From an uncultured Nitrospira sp. (GTDB taxonomy: Bacteria; Nitrospirota; Nitrospiria; Nitrospirales; Nitrospiraceae), in assembly GCA_902500995.1 (NCBI GenBank), contig CABVSR010000017.1, forward strand, positions 1 to 64,000: a stretch of 64,000 nucleotides of DNA. Direction: 5' to 3'. The first letter of the stretch is position 1. Each line of letters opens with the position of its first letter. This document shows positions 51,801 to 60,906 of this stretch, piece by piece. Under the pieces are notes generated by a model, which was given only the letters and a program-made list of their open reading frames with translations, had not been told where the DNA came from and searched no databases. Both the position numbers and the translations under genes were made by a program.

Positions 51801-53207
51801 ATGAAGACACCGATTTTCTTCTCAGCCGCGATGCTGGCCGGACTTGTCCTCGCCGGCTCGTGGATTGGACTGCCGCTCTCGACCGTGGCCGCCGCTGATG
51901 TGGCTCCCGCCCCGCGCGCGGCATCTCCCGGATTGCGCCTGCTGGAAGAACTGCAGACCGTCATTACCGACCTGGCTGAACAGGCCAAACCGTCGGTCGT
52001 GAGCATCTTTCCGATCCAGCCGACCGGCCGGGCGCGCGACGGATCCGGAGACCGGATGCCCAGCTCGACCGGCTCCGGTTCTGGCGTGATCGTCGATGCG
52101 GCGGGCCATATCATTACGAATAACCATGTGGTGGGCGATGCCGCGGAGGTGGAGGTCCGCCTTTCAGATAAAACGAAACTCTTCGCGCAAGTGATCGGGA
52201 AGGATCCGGATACCGATCTGGCGGTGTTGAAAGTGACGGCGGACCATCCCCTCCCCGCCGCCCATTTCGGCGACTCGTCCGGCGTGAAGGTCGGACAGTG
52301 GGTGCTGGCCGTGGGCAATCCGTTCGGCCTGGACCGCACCGTCACCCTGGGTGTGGTCAGCGGCATCGGACGCGAGAATATCAACCTCTCCCGTTACGAA
52401 AATTTTATTCAGACCGATGCGTCGATCAATCCGGGCAACTCCGGCGGGCCGCTCTTCGACCTCCGTGGCGACATCATCGGCATCAATACGGCGATCATCA
52501 ATTTTGCGCAGGGCATCGGCTTTGCCATTCCGTCCAACATGGCGAAACAGGTGATGAACCAGCTGATCGCCAAGGGCAAAGTCGTGCGGGCCTGGCTGGG
52601 CGTCGGGTTGCAACCGCTGACGCCGGATCTGGCCAGCAAGTTCGGCGTAGATGAGAACGAAGGCGTCCTGGTCAATGAAGTGTTCGAACGAGATCCGGCG
52701 GCCTTGGCCGGCATCAAGCCCGGTGATGTCATTACCAAGGTGGATGGCGCGCTCGTGGATACCCCGAACAAATTGTCGCGCCTGGTTGCGGCCTTGGACC
52801 CCGGCTCGACCACCCGCGTCGAAGTCGTGCGCGACGGGAAACGCATCACTCTCCAAGTCGCCCTGAGCGAGCGCCGGGATACGGTCGTCACGGCCTCATT
52901 GCCGCAAAGTCGCACGGACTTGAAGTTGGGCATCGACGTTCAGGATTTGACGGCTGGTCTCGCCGAAAAGTTTCGCCTGAATGAGAGCCGGGGCGTGCTG
53001 ATTTCGAAGGTGGACGCGGGAAGCCTCGCCCAGGCGGAAGGGTTGCGGGAGGGCGATTTGATCAAGGAGGTCAACCGTGTCGATACCGGCACGGTCGGAG
53101 AATTTACCGTCGCGGTCGCCAAGGTCAAACGCGGCGACACGATTCTCCTCCGTGTTCTGCGCGAAGGGCGGGCGTTTTACGTCGTGCTGAAACCTGCCGA
53201 TCACTGA
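51801..53207 (+). CDS. degQ: Do-family periplasmic serine protease/chaperone
   Basis: A 468-residue HtrA protein: signal peptide (ending STVAAADV), trypsin-like domain and two PDZ domains (about 290-375 and 390-465). The catalytic triad is complete: His in HIITNNHVVGD, Asp in DPDTDLAVLKV and Ser in NPGNSGGPLFDL. It degrades or holds misfolded envelope proteins. ATG 51801 begins the signal peptide. DegP and DegQ cannot be separated by sequence alone here. Confidence 0.93.
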   Translation: MKTPIFFSAAMLAGLVLAGSWIGLPLSTVAAADVAPAPRAASPGLRLLEELQTVITDLAEQAKPSVVSIFPIQPTGRARDGSGDRMPSSTGSGSGVIVDAAGHIITNNHVVGDAAEVEVRLSDKTKLFAQVIGKDPDTDLAVLKVTADHPLPAAHFGDSSGVKVGQWVLAVGNPFGLDRTVTLGVVSGIGRENINLSRYENFIQTDASINPGNSGGPLFDLRGDIIGINTAIINFAQGIGFAIPSNMAKQVMNQLIAKGKVVRAWLGVGLQPLTPDLASKFGVDENEGVLVNEVFERDPAALAGIKPGDVITKVDGALVDTPNKLSRLVAALDPGSTTRVEVVRDGKRITLQVALSERRDTVVTASLPQSRTDLKLGIDVQDLTAGLAEKFRLNESRGVLISKVDAGSLAQAEGLREGDLIKEVNRVDTGTVGEFTVAVAKVKRGDTILLRVLREGRAFYVVLKPADH

Positions 53208-53250
53208 GCACATTTACCCACAGTGTCGGGTCACCGCGGCAAGCGGCTCG

Positions 53251-55356
53251 TCAATGGGCCACGACTCCGTGGCGCTCCGCTTTATGCTCCTCCACGATCC
53301 GACCGGCCAGCTCTCGCGGCACCTCTTCATAGTGAGCATATTCCATCACGTAACTGCCTTGCCCGCCGGTCATCGAATTTAACGCCGTGGCATAACTGAC
53401 CATTTCTGCCTGGGGCACGAGGGCCTTGATGGTCTCCATATGGCCGCTGGCCTCCACGAGCACAATCCGCCCGCGTCTGGCGTTGAGATCGCCCAGCACC
53501 GCGCCGACGCATTCGGTAGGAACCTCGACTTCGACCGTCATCAGCGGCTCCAAGAGGATCGGGTGCGCCGCTTCCAGCGCCTTCTTCACGCCCATCGATC
53601 CGGCAATCTTGAAGGCCATTTCAGAGGAATCGACCACGTGGTACGAACCGTCATAGACCGTCACCCGCACATCGACGGCGGGATACCCGGCGAGGGGCCC
53701 CTCATGCAGTGCCTCGACGACTCCCTTCTCGACGGCCGGCACGAAGTTGCGGGGAATGGCGCCGCCGACAATTTTATTCACGAACTCAAATCCCTGGCCG
53801 CGCGGGAGCGGGCCGACCTCGATCCAGCAATCCCCGTATTGGCCATGGCCGCCGGTCTGTTTTTTATACTTTCCTTGCGCTTGGGCCACGCTGCGAATCG
53901 TTTCGCGATACGGAATTTTGGGCGCGTGAAGCACCACGTCCGCGCCGTATTTGCGATGCAGCTTTTCCAGCGTAACATCGATATGCAGCTGGCCCATTCC
54001 GCTCAGCACCATTTCTTTCGTTTCAATGTGACGGACGAATTCCAGGCTCCGGTCTTCCTCAATCAACTTGTGCAACCCGACACTCACCTTTTCGATGTCA
54101 GATTTGGATTTCGGCTCGATCGCAAACGACATCACCGGCCGACCAAGGGAAATCCCGGGTAACGTGATCGGCGCGTGTTCGTCACAGAGCGTATCGCCGG
54201 TCAGGCTGTCTTTCAGCTTTGCGATCGCCACGATATCGCCGGCAACCGCGCGCGGAACTGGGGTGTATTTTTTCCCGAATATCGCAAACAGATGCCCACC
54301 GCGCTCCCGGACCTGCCTCGTGGCATTGTACACATTGCTGTCGGCCTCCAAGGTGCCCGAGTAGAGCCGCACGTACGACAAGCGCCCGACGAATGGATCA
54401 ATAATGGTCTTGAACACGAGTCCCGACAAGGGCGCAGTAGCCGCCGGCTCTCTCGTCACCGACGGCGAGCCTTCAGTGGCCGCCACCCCCAGCACCGGCG
54501 CGATCCGGGCTCGAGCGGCCGGCGACGGCATCAGATGAAGCAGGCTCTGTAACAATGTCTGCACCCCCACATTGCGCAACGCCGATCCTCCGACCACGGG
54601 AACGAGGGCTCCTCGGTGGACCGCGGCTCGCAGTCCTTCCAGCAACAGGGCGTCCGTGAAGGTCCCATCGGTCAGGTAGCGTTCCAGCAACGCTTCGTCG
54701 CTTTCGGCCACCAGCTCCATCACGCGGCGCCGCCCCTGGTCGGCGCGCTCGCGCCACTCGGACGGAATCGGAGACAGCTCGGCGTGCGCGCGATCCGGCC
54801 GTGTGGTGACGACGCAGTTCTGAAGCAGATCGACGGTACCGTTCAACTCCGCGGCCTCTCCTTTGGGGAGTATCAAGGGAACCGCGGGCATCTCCAGTTC
54901 TTTGGTCAGGTGTTCACACATCGCCGCGAAGGCCGTCCCCTCCTTATCCAGATCATTCACGAACACGATGCAGGGCAGACCGGCTTCCCGGATGAGCCCC
55001 CAGAGGCGCTGCAGTTCGCTCCGTACTCCCATGGCCGCATTCACGACCAGCACCGCTCCATCAGCCACGCGCAACGCCGCTCGCGTTTCGGCCGTGAAAC
55101 TGGGCGATCCCGGCGTGTCGAGCAGATTGAGCACCCTGTCCTCACAGAGGCAGCGAACCACAGCCGTGTGCAGCGACGTCCGGTGATGAATCTCTTCGGG
55201 TTCGAAATCGGAGACCGTGTTTCCGGCTTGGATCGAGCCGGGAGAGGTGAGACTGCCTGCGCAGCAGGCGAGCGCTTCGACTAATGAGGTTTTGCCCGAT
55301 CCCGCGTTCGATACCACAGCCACATTTCTGATGGATTCGGTGAGGGGAACATTCAT
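53251..55356 (-). CDS. EF-G-like translational GTPase, divergent
   Basis: A 701-residue protein with all five EF-G domains. The P-loop SNAGSGKTSLVEAL and DTPG are present. Two signature positions differ: the catalytic histidine of DTPGH is serine (LLDTPGSPSF), and NKxD reads NDLD. The switch I region reads EPEEIHHRTS, as in the EF-G2-like side branch. It is probably not the main elongation factor; a ribosome-associated or regulatory role is likely. GGAGGAGG lies 6 nt before ATG 55356. It is convergent with degQ. Confidence 0.85.
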   Translation of the reverse strand: MNVPLTESIRNVAVVSNAGSGKTSLVEALACCAGSLTSPGSIQAGNTVSDFEPEEIHHRTSLHTAVVRCLCEDRVLNLLDTPGSPSFTAETRAALRVADGAVLVVNAAMGVRSELQRLWGLIREAGLPCIVFVNDLDKEGTAFAAMCEHLTKELEMPAVPLILPKGEAAELNGTVDLLQNCVVTTRPDRAHAELSPIPSEWRERADQGRRRVMELVAESDEALLERYLTDGTFTDALLLEGLRAAVHRGALVPVVGGSALRNVGVQTLLQSLLHLMPSPAARARIAPVLGVAATEGSPSVTREPAATAPLSGLVFKTIIDPFVGRLSYVRLYSGTLEADSNVYNATRQVRERGGHLFAIFGKKYTPVPRAVAGDIVAIAKLKDSLTGDTLCDEHAPITLPGISLGRPVMSFAIEPKSKSDIEKVSVGLHKLIEEDRSLEFVRHIETKEMVLSGMGQLHIDVTLEKLHRKYGADVVLHAPKIPYRETIRSVAQAQGKYKKQTGGHGQYGDCWIEVGPLPRGQGFEFVNKIVGGAIPRNFVPAVEKGVVEALHEGPLAGYPAVDVRVTVYDGSYHVVDSSEMAFKIAGSMGVKKALEAAHPILLEPLMTVEVEVPTECVGAVLGDLNARRGRIVLVEASGHMETIKALVPQAEMVSYATALNSMTGGQGSYVMEYAHYEEVPRELAGRIVEEHKAERHGVVAH

Positions 55357-55488
55357 CATGACCTCCTCCGCTAGTCGTCGGCCGCTGTGGGCCTGGTTAG
55401 AAAGAGCTTGGTCGGCTATCCCATCCTTTCTCGATCTGCGCCCTCCTGCCCGGCGACGTGAGGCGAGTTGCGCACCGGGTATGGCGGG

Positions 55489-56205
55489 TCATGCTTTCAA
55501 TGACTCTCCGCCGAGCCATCCCTGGTCGGCAAAACTGACATAACGACCGTCCCCTACGATGAGGTGATCGAGGACCTGAATGCCCAACAACGCGCCGGCC
55601 GACACGAGCCTGGCCGTCAGCACCCGATCTTCCTGGCTCGGGGTGGGATCGCCGCTGGGATGGTTGTGAAGAAAAATGACTCCGGCGGCCGACGCGCGCA
55701 TGGCGGGAATAAAGACTTCCCGTGGATGGACGATGCTCAGCGTCAGGCTGCCCTCCGAAATCGTGACATCGCGAATGACCTGATTCTTGGCATCCAGCAA
55801 GACCACGGCAAAAATCTCATGGCGCAGATCCCGCAAACGCGCGTGGTAATGCTTAAACACATCCGCGCTGGAGTTGATGCGAGTCCCGGTCGTCAATGGC
55901 GCGGAGACGGCGCGTTTCCCCAACTCCACCGCCGCTTTCAATTGTGCCGCCTTCGCCGGCCCGACACCGGCAATCGCATAAAGCTCTTCGGCGCTGCAAT
56001 GCAGCAGTCCGACAATGCCCCCGACACGACTCAGCACTTCCATGCCGACCTTGACGGCCGAGGCATCCTGCCGGCCGACACGCAACAAAATCGCCAACAG
56101 TTGCGCATCGGAGAGGCTCTCCGCCCCCTCGCTGAGCAAGCGTTCACGCGGCCGTTCAGTTTCCGGCCATTCCCCGATCCCACGGGCTGTCTGTTTGAGC
56201 GTCAT
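55489..56205 (-). CDS. radC: RadC/JAB-domain DNA repair-like protein
   Basis: A 238-residue protein with an N-terminal helix-hairpin-helix region (YAIAGVGPAKAAQLKAAVEL) and a C-terminal MPN+/JAB domain. The metal motif HNHPSGDPTPSQED has both histidines and the aspartate. RadC proteins were linked to DNA repair, but their activity is unsettled. It lies upstream of the EF-G-like gene on the same strand, with 132 nt between. Confidence 0.92.
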   Translation of the reverse strand: MTLKQTARGIGEWPETERPRERLLSEGAESLSDAQLLAILLRVGRQDASAVKVGMEVLSRVGGIVGLLHCSAEELYAIAGVGPAKAAQLKAAVELGKRAVSAPLTTGTRINSSADVFKHYHARLRDLRHEIFAVVLLDAKNQVIRDVTISEGSLTLSIVHPREVFIPAMRASAAGVIFLHNHPSGDPTPSQEDRVLTARLVSAGALLGIQVLDHLIVGDGRYVSFADQGWLGGESLKA

Positions 56206-56328
56206 GCCTGCCTTTCACGACAAAAAAATGTCAGCGTGCACCTTTTTGTGCCGGAGACTTGACGCCAGAAGACTGTCATGTATGGCGCTTTCACTGCGTA
56301 ACCAATTGAAATATCACAACTTGACAAT

Positions 56329-56346
56329 TTGGTGCAGCTCTTGCTT
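56329..56346 (+). promoter_or_regulatory. Sigma-54-like promoter candidate before the zinc-ribbon gene
   Basis: TTGGTGCAGCTCTTGCTT has GG (56331-56332) and GC (56343-56344) exactly 10 nt apart, with TGG and TTGCT in place. This fits the -24/-12 pattern. The start would be near 56356, 34 nt before the ATG. TTGACA at 56321 is an alternative -35 element but has no good -10. Confidence 0.4.
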
Positions 56347-56389
56347 GAGAGCAGACACAGCTGTAAACGTCACCACCCAGGAGGAAACA

Positions 56390-56563
56390 ATGGAATGTCC
56401 GAAGTGCAAAGGCATGATGATGTTGGAACGGTTCTCAGACTTTTTCCTCATTTTCTACGCCTGGAAATGCATCAACTGCGGCGCCATCATTGATCGAACC
56501 ATTTCGGCCAATCGCAGAAAGAGCCTCGCCGCTCGCGACGCGCAACCGGTAGCGACTCGCTGA
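56390..56563 (+). CDS. Small zinc-ribbon protein
   Basis: A 57-residue protein with two CxxC pairs, MECPKCKGMM and WKCINCGAII, about 25 residues apart, forming one zinc knuckle. AGGAGG lies 5 nt before the ATG. Similar short zinc-ribbon proteins are, from memory, common and multicopy in Nitrospira. It stands alone, with a possible sigma-54 promoter. The function is unknown. Confidence 0.75.
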   Translation: MECPKCKGMMMLERFSDFFLIFYAWKCINCGAIIDRTISANRRKSLAARDAQPVATR

Positions 56564-56869
56564 GTACGTACCATCGCTCTGTTTGCTGTGTGATGTGGTG
56601 GTGTGACAGCCCAGGATGTGGCCACCTCCTCAGCCCGCGTGAACCGAGTCTTGGTGTCGCCCGATTATAGCGAGCCTCCTGCCACGCGTCAAAGCGCGTG
56701 AACCCTTCCGTGACGTCTACAGCGCTCCCCGCCCCGCGGCGGGGAGAAGACCTTTCCCGCTCCTCGCCGTGCCTCACCGCGCTCCGTCCATCCTTGACCC
56801 CTTCAAAAACGCTGTGTTACATTCTCTCACTTCTTAGCCAGTGACGAATGGCTCTCACCTAACACGATC
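56564..56869 (+). promoter_or_regulatory. Intergenic region with hairpin and rsmD promoter candidate
   Basis: No gene is seen in this 306-nt gap. A perfect 9-bp GC hairpin lies at 56725-56746 (CTCCCCGCC/GGCGGGGAG) without a U-run. TTGACC (56794-56799), an 18-nt spacer and TG-T-TACATT (ending 56823) form a plausible promoter for rsmD. Confidence 0.45.
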
Positions 56870-57442
56870 ATGCGCGTCATCGCTGGGCTTCATCGGGGCC
56901 GACGGTTGCTGGGTCCCAAAGGACAGGTCATCCGCCCGACCTCCGACCGCGTGAAAGAAGCCTTATTTTCAATTCTTGGCGAACGAATCCTTGGGGCGCG
57001 CGTCCTCGACCTCTATGCGGGAACCGGCTCGATTGGGATCGAGGCCCTGAGCCGCGGCGCGGCGCATGTGACCTTTGTGGAGGCTGATCGAGACGCCTTG
57101 CGCCTGGTCCAATCGAATCTCCGGCAATGCGGCCTGGAGCTATCCGCCAACATCTGCGCCTGTCAGGTGAGCCAGTTCTTCCGTCGCGGCACTCAGTGGT
57201 CGGGCCCCTACGACATTGTGTTTTGTGATCCTCCCTATCACCTCACGGCTGAGTTCATTCATCTGGCGGCGGGGTGGCCCGCAGGATGGCTGGCGGACCA
57301 CGCCATCCTCATCCTGGAACATGGACGGAAAGCGGACATCCCTGCTGTGCTGGGGCCACTCTCTCTGGTGAAGCGCTACGACTACGGCGACACTGCGCTG
57401 ACCCGATTCCACCTGACGCCGGGAGAACTCCACCCGGCATGA
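56870..57442 (+). CDS. rsmD: 16S rRNA (guanine(966)-N(2))-methyltransferase
   Basis: A 190-residue SAM-dependent methyltransferase modifying 16S rRNA. It has MRVIAGLHRGRRLLGPKG at the start, the SAM site DLYAGTGSIGIEALSRGA and the catalytic FCDPPYHL. The stop overlaps the coaD start (ATGA), the common rsmD-coaD pairing. Confidence 0.95.
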   Translation: MRVIAGLHRGRRLLGPKGQVIRPTSDRVKEALFSILGERILGARVLDLYAGTGSIGIEALSRGAAHVTFVEADRDALRLVQSNLRQCGLELSANICACQVSQFFRRGTQWSGPYDIVFCDPPYHLTAEFIHLAAGWPAGWLADHAILILEHGRKADIPAVLGPLSLVKRYDYGDTALTRFHLTPGELHPA

Positions 57443-57927
57443 AAACCGCCGTCTATCCCGGCACATTCGATCCGATCACGCATGGGCACAGTGACATCAT
57501 CCGGCGCGGGTTCCGGATGTTCGCACGGGTCATCGTGGCCATCGCTCCCAATCCGAGCAAGCATCCCCTGTTCAGTACGCAGGAACGATTGGACATGGTG
57601 CGCCTGGTCACGAAGGATCTTCCGAACCTGGAGGTCACCACGTTCGAAGGCCTGCTGGTGGATTTTGTGCGCACGAGCGGCGCCCATGCTATTCTGCGGG
57701 GACTGCGCGCGATTTCCGATTTCGAGCACGAGTTTCAGATGGCCCTGGTCAATCGAAAACTGGCGGAAACCGTGGAAACGGTGTTTCTCATGCCGAGCGA
57801 AGAATATTCCTATCTTTCTTCCACCATTATTAAGGATGTCGCCAGCCACGGCGGGTCACTCCAAGACTTTGTGCACCCGGAAGTGGCGCGGAGGCTCCAA
57901 GAACGAATGCGGAGTTTCAAAGGATGA
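57439..57927 (+). CDS. coaD: Phosphopantetheine adenylyltransferase
   Basis: A 162-residue nucleotidyltransferase for coenzyme A synthesis. It has the TxGH-type site AVYPGTFDPITHGHSDII and the EYSYLSSTIIKDVASHGG signature. ATG 57439 overlaps the rsmD stop, and its own stop overlaps the aminotransferase start (ATGA), so three genes are translationally coupled. Confidence 0.97.
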   Translation: MKTAVYPGTFDPITHGHSDIIRRGFRMFARVIVAIAPNPSKHPLFSTQERLDMVRLVTKDLPNLEVTTFEGLLVDFVRTSGAHAILRGLRAISDFEHEFQMALVNRKLAETVETVFLMPSEEYSYLSSTIIKDVASHGGSLQDFVHPEVARRLQERMRSFKG

Positions 57928-59117
57928 AACTGGCAGCCCGTGTCGGACGTATTGTGCCCTCTCCTACCCTGAGCATTACCGCCACAGCGAAAGCCATGGC
58001 GGCACAAGGCCTCGACGTGATCGATTTCGCCTCCGGAGAACCGGACTTCGATACGCCGGAACCGGTCAAAGCCGCGGCTGAAGCCGCGATCCGCGCCGGC
58101 TTTACGAAATACACGCCGTCGTCCGGCATCGATGAACTGCGCCAGGCCATCGCCGACAAGTTGAAAGAGGAACAGGGGCTGCACTACGACAAGTCCCAGA
58201 TTCTGGTGTCCTGCGGCGCCAAACATTCGCTGTACAACGTCGCGGAAGCGTTGTTGGAGGCGGGCGACGAATTGATTATTCCCGTGCCCTTCTGGGTTTC
58301 GTATCAGGACCAAACCCTGCTGAACGACGCCACTCCGGTCCTGCTTCAGACCCGGGAACAGGATGGGTACACCATTACGCAAGATGCGCTGGAGGCCGTG
58401 ATTACGCCGCGCACCAAAGCGATTATCGTCAACAGCCCTTGCAATCCCACGGGGGCCACCTACGACCGGAACACCCTGGAACGCATCGCGGCCGTCGCCT
58501 TGCGCCATGACCTGGTCATCATTTCAGATGAGATTTACGAGAAGGTGCTGTACGACGGCGTGCAGCACATCAGCATCGCCAGCTTGAGCCCGGAAGTCGC
58601 GGCACGCACGGTGGTGATCAACGGGGTGTCGAAAGCCTATGCGATGACCGGCTGGCGGATCGGGTATGCCGCAGGACCGAAACCCTTACTGACGGCGATG
58701 GCGAATATCCAAAGTCAAAGTACCTCGAACCCCTGCTCCATTTCGCAAAAAGCCGCGGTGGCGGCGCTCCGTCTCGGCAATCCCTTTACCACGACGATGG
58801 TGGCGGAATTCGACCGGCGGCGACGCTTGATGGTCGAACGCTTGAACAAGATGCCCGGCGTGACCTGCCGCATGCCGACCGGAGCCTTCTACGCGTTTCC
58901 GAATGTGAGTGGTGTGCTGGCGAAGCGGTGGAAGGATCAACCGATTGGTTCAGCGGCGAACCTGGCCACGTATCTTCTCAATGAAGCGCAGGTGGCGCTG
59001 GTGCCGGGTGAACCGTTTGGAAGCGATGTGCATATCCGGTTGTCGTATGCGACTTCCATGGAGGCCATTGAACGCGGATTGACCCGTATTGAAGCGGCAC
59101 TCCGCCGCTTGTCTTGA
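57924..59117 (+). CDS. Class I aminotransferase (aspartate aminotransferase-like)
   Basis: A 397-residue PLP enzyme. It has SGEPDFDTPEPVK near the N-terminus, NSPCNPTGATY, and the Schiff-base lysine in INGVSKAYAMTGWRIGYAAG. The sequence is of the bacterial I-gamma aspartate/prephenate aminotransferase type; the exact substrate (aspartate, prephenate or both) is not certain. Its start overlaps the coaD stop. Confidence 0.88.
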   Translation: MKLAARVGRIVPSPTLSITATAKAMAAQGLDVIDFASGEPDFDTPEPVKAAAEAAIRAGFTKYTPSSGIDELRQAIADKLKEEQGLHYDKSQILVSCGAKHSLYNVAEALLEAGDELIIPVPFWVSYQDQTLLNDATPVLLQTREQDGYTITQDALEAVITPRTKAIIVNSPCNPTGATYDRNTLERIAAVALRHDLVIISDEIYEKVLYDGVQHISIASLSPEVAARTVVINGVSKAYAMTGWRIGYAAGPKPLLTAMANIQSQSTSNPCSISQKAAVAALRLGNPFTTTMVAEFDRRRRLMVERLNKMPGVTCRMPTGAFYAFPNVSGVLAKRWKDQPIGSAANLATYLLNEAQVALVPGEPFGSDVHIRLSYATSMEAIERGLTRIEAALRRLS

Positions 59118-59247
59118 ACGCACAGCCATGTGCCCGATCGCCTCTTGATTCCGGCCTCCACGAGGTTATGAAGAAGAGAGGTGCTGCAGACAACCAATCG
59201 AGCCAGAGAACCACAAGCGACACCGGACGATCAGAGGAGGAAGACCC

Positions 59248-59658
59248 GTGCCGATCTATGAGTATCAATGTGGCAGCTGCGAACACCGGTTCGAGGTGAA
59301 GCAAAGTATCAAGGACGATCCCATCAAGGAATGCGTGCGCTGCGGGAAGGCAGTCACGAAACTGATTTCACCCCCCGCGATCATGTTCAAGGGCAGCGGA
59401 TGGTATATCACCGACTACTCGGACAAAATGAAGCCCGGAGGCAGCGATACCTCGGACAAGCCGGCGGCGGCGGGTACGGAGACGGCGAAAGCCCCGGCCA
59501 CCTCCGACTCGACGAGCGCCAGTCCGGCTTCGACCTCGGCGCCTGCCGCGCCTGCGCCTTCGACCACCACCAGCACCCCTTCGTCGACCGGCACGAGTAC
59601 ATCCGCTGCCGGCTCCTCCAGCTCGTCCTCGTCCACGTCATCCACAAATAAACCTTGA
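59248..59658 (+). CDS. FmdB-like zinc-ribbon protein with Ser/Thr/Ala-rich tail
   Basis: A 136-residue protein. The first 60 residues are an FmdB/CxxC_CXXC_SSSS domain: MPIYEYQCGSCEHRFE and CVRCGKAVTK give two zinc-binding pairs, and FKGSGWYITDY is conserved. The rest is a low-complexity Ser/Thr/Ala tail. The GTG start has AGGAGG upstream. Function is unknown; the family is often called regulatory without firm proof. Confidence 0.85.
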   Translation: MPIYEYQCGSCEHRFEVKQSIKDDPIKECVRCGKAVTKLISPPAIMFKGSGWYITDYSDKMKPGGSDTSDKPAAAGTETAKAPATSDSTSASPASTSAPAAPAPSTTTSTPSSTGTSTSAAGSSSSSSSTSSTNKP

Positions 59659-59757
59659 TCGGCGAACTCTTTCGACCAAGGGATCGCCTCGCCCGATCGT
59701 GCTGATAGGGGAAACCGTGATCCGTCTAGCGGTCTTGGGACCTGACCGGCAGCGTCT

Positions 59758-60189
59758 CTAGCGATGCTGGGTGGGTTTGAACTTCTTGACCGGGGAGGAT
59801 TTCGCAGGGGATTTCACGCTCGCCTTCGGCGCGGGTTTGACCGGTTTCTTCACGGCTGGTTTCGCGGCAGGAGCCTTGACGGCTTTGACGGCGCGCTCCC
59901 TCGCGGCCGCAATCGTGTGCTCCAGATTGGCGATCATGGCCGACTTTTCTTTATTCACGCGCGTCAGATCTTCCACGCGAATTTGCAGTTCTTCTTTCGC
60001 CTTGTTGGCGGCGTTGAGCTGATTCTGCAAGAGCGCCTTGTCGGCCGCAGCCTGCTGGGCCTCCGCATGCAACTGCTCGATCTGGGCCTGGAGAGCGGGC
60101 GGCCAGAAGTCACATCCTGCCAGCAGCAAGAGACTGCTGAATCCGAGCATCGACCATCCCATCACCGCGCGACGTGAACGCATCTGCAT
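59758..60189 (-). CDS. Coiled-coil lipoprotein with Lys/Pro/Ala-rich tail
   Basis: A 143-residue protein with a lipobox (LLLLAGC), a coiled coil (about 30-95, rich in Ala, Gln and Glu), and a basic KPAVKKPVKPAPKAS-type tail that could contact peptidoglycan or other anionic polymers. GGAGG lies 7 nt before ATG 60189, preferred to the ATG at 60204. An Lpp-like or tethering role is possible. No named family is recognised. Confidence 0.65.
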   Translation of the reverse strand: MQMRSRRAVMGWSMLGFSSLLLLAGCDFWPPALQAQIEQLHAEAQQAAADKALLQNQLNAANKAKEELQIRVEDLTRVNKEKSAMIANLEHTIAAARERAVKAVKAPAAKPAVKKPVKPAPKASVKSPAKSSPVKKFKPTQHR

Positions 60190-60237
60190 ACGTGGTCCTC
60201 CCATGGGGGTGAATTATACCCACAACGCACCGTCAAA

Positions 60238-60885
60238 TCATGTTGAAAGTGTGAACCCTCGTGGTGCCAGAGCCGCCCGGATTCGCTCCACCGGCAACAG
60301 CCCGGCTCGCAACAGGCGCGGCTGGTCGCGCGCATCCACGATGGTCGAGGCAGAGCCGCCCGGCGTGCGTCCGCCATCGAGAATGAGATCAAGGCGCGGC
60401 CCGAGCGCCCGCTGCACCGATTCGGCCTCATCGAGAGGCGGTTCAGATGACCGATTGGCGCTGGTGCCGGTCAGAGGACCGGTCTGCATCAGCAGGCGCT
60501 GCAGTGTCGCGAGCGGTGACCATCGAATCCCGATCGTGCCGGTGCCCGCCGTCAGCAACGGCGACAAGCCGGCCGCGGCGGGAAACACGATGGTCAAGGG
60601 CCCCGGCCATAACAGATCCATCAGCACCGCGGCGGCCGGAGGAATCGAGGCGACCAGTGAACGCAACTGATCGCGGCCGCCGATGAGCACGAGAATCGGC
60701 TTCTCGGGCGGCCGGCCTTTGAGCTCGATCAGCCGGCGCACCGCAGTCTCGTCGGTAGGAGAAACGGCTAGGCCATAATAGGTCTCGGTCGGTAGCGCGA
60801 GAAGCCCCTGCGTTGCCAGCACGCGCCGCACCTGCGGGAGGATGCTTTCGCAGGTGGTGTCGGTGAAGGGAAGAACGAGCGCCAT
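60238..60885 (-). CDS. tsaC: L-threonylcarbamoyladenylate synthase (Sua5/YciO/YrdC)
   Basis: A 215-residue enzyme making threonylcarbamoyl-AMP for the t6A37 tRNA modification. It has GLLALPTETYYGLAVSP, KGRPPEKPI, LLWPGPLTIVFPA and a conserved GTIGIRWS stretch. The Sua5 C-terminal domain is absent, so it is the short TsaC form. It follows purD after 21 nt. Confidence 0.9.
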   Translation of the reverse strand: MALVLPFTDTTCESILPQVRRVLATQGLLALPTETYYGLAVSPTDETAVRRLIELKGRPPEKPILVLIGGRDQLRSLVASIPPAAAVLMDLLWPGPLTIVFPAAAGLSPLLTAGTGTIGIRWSPLATLQRLLMQTGPLTGTSANRSSEPPLDEAESVQRALGPRLDLILDGGRTPGGSASTIVDARDQPRLLRAGLLPVERIRAALAPRGFTLST

Positions 60886-60906
60886 TTCTCGGCCTGCCGC
60901 AATCGA

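Noticed and set aside
56725-56746. GC hairpin as a rho-independent terminator
   Set aside because: The stem is perfect but no U-rich tract follows on either strand within a useful distance, so it is only noted inside the intergenic entry.
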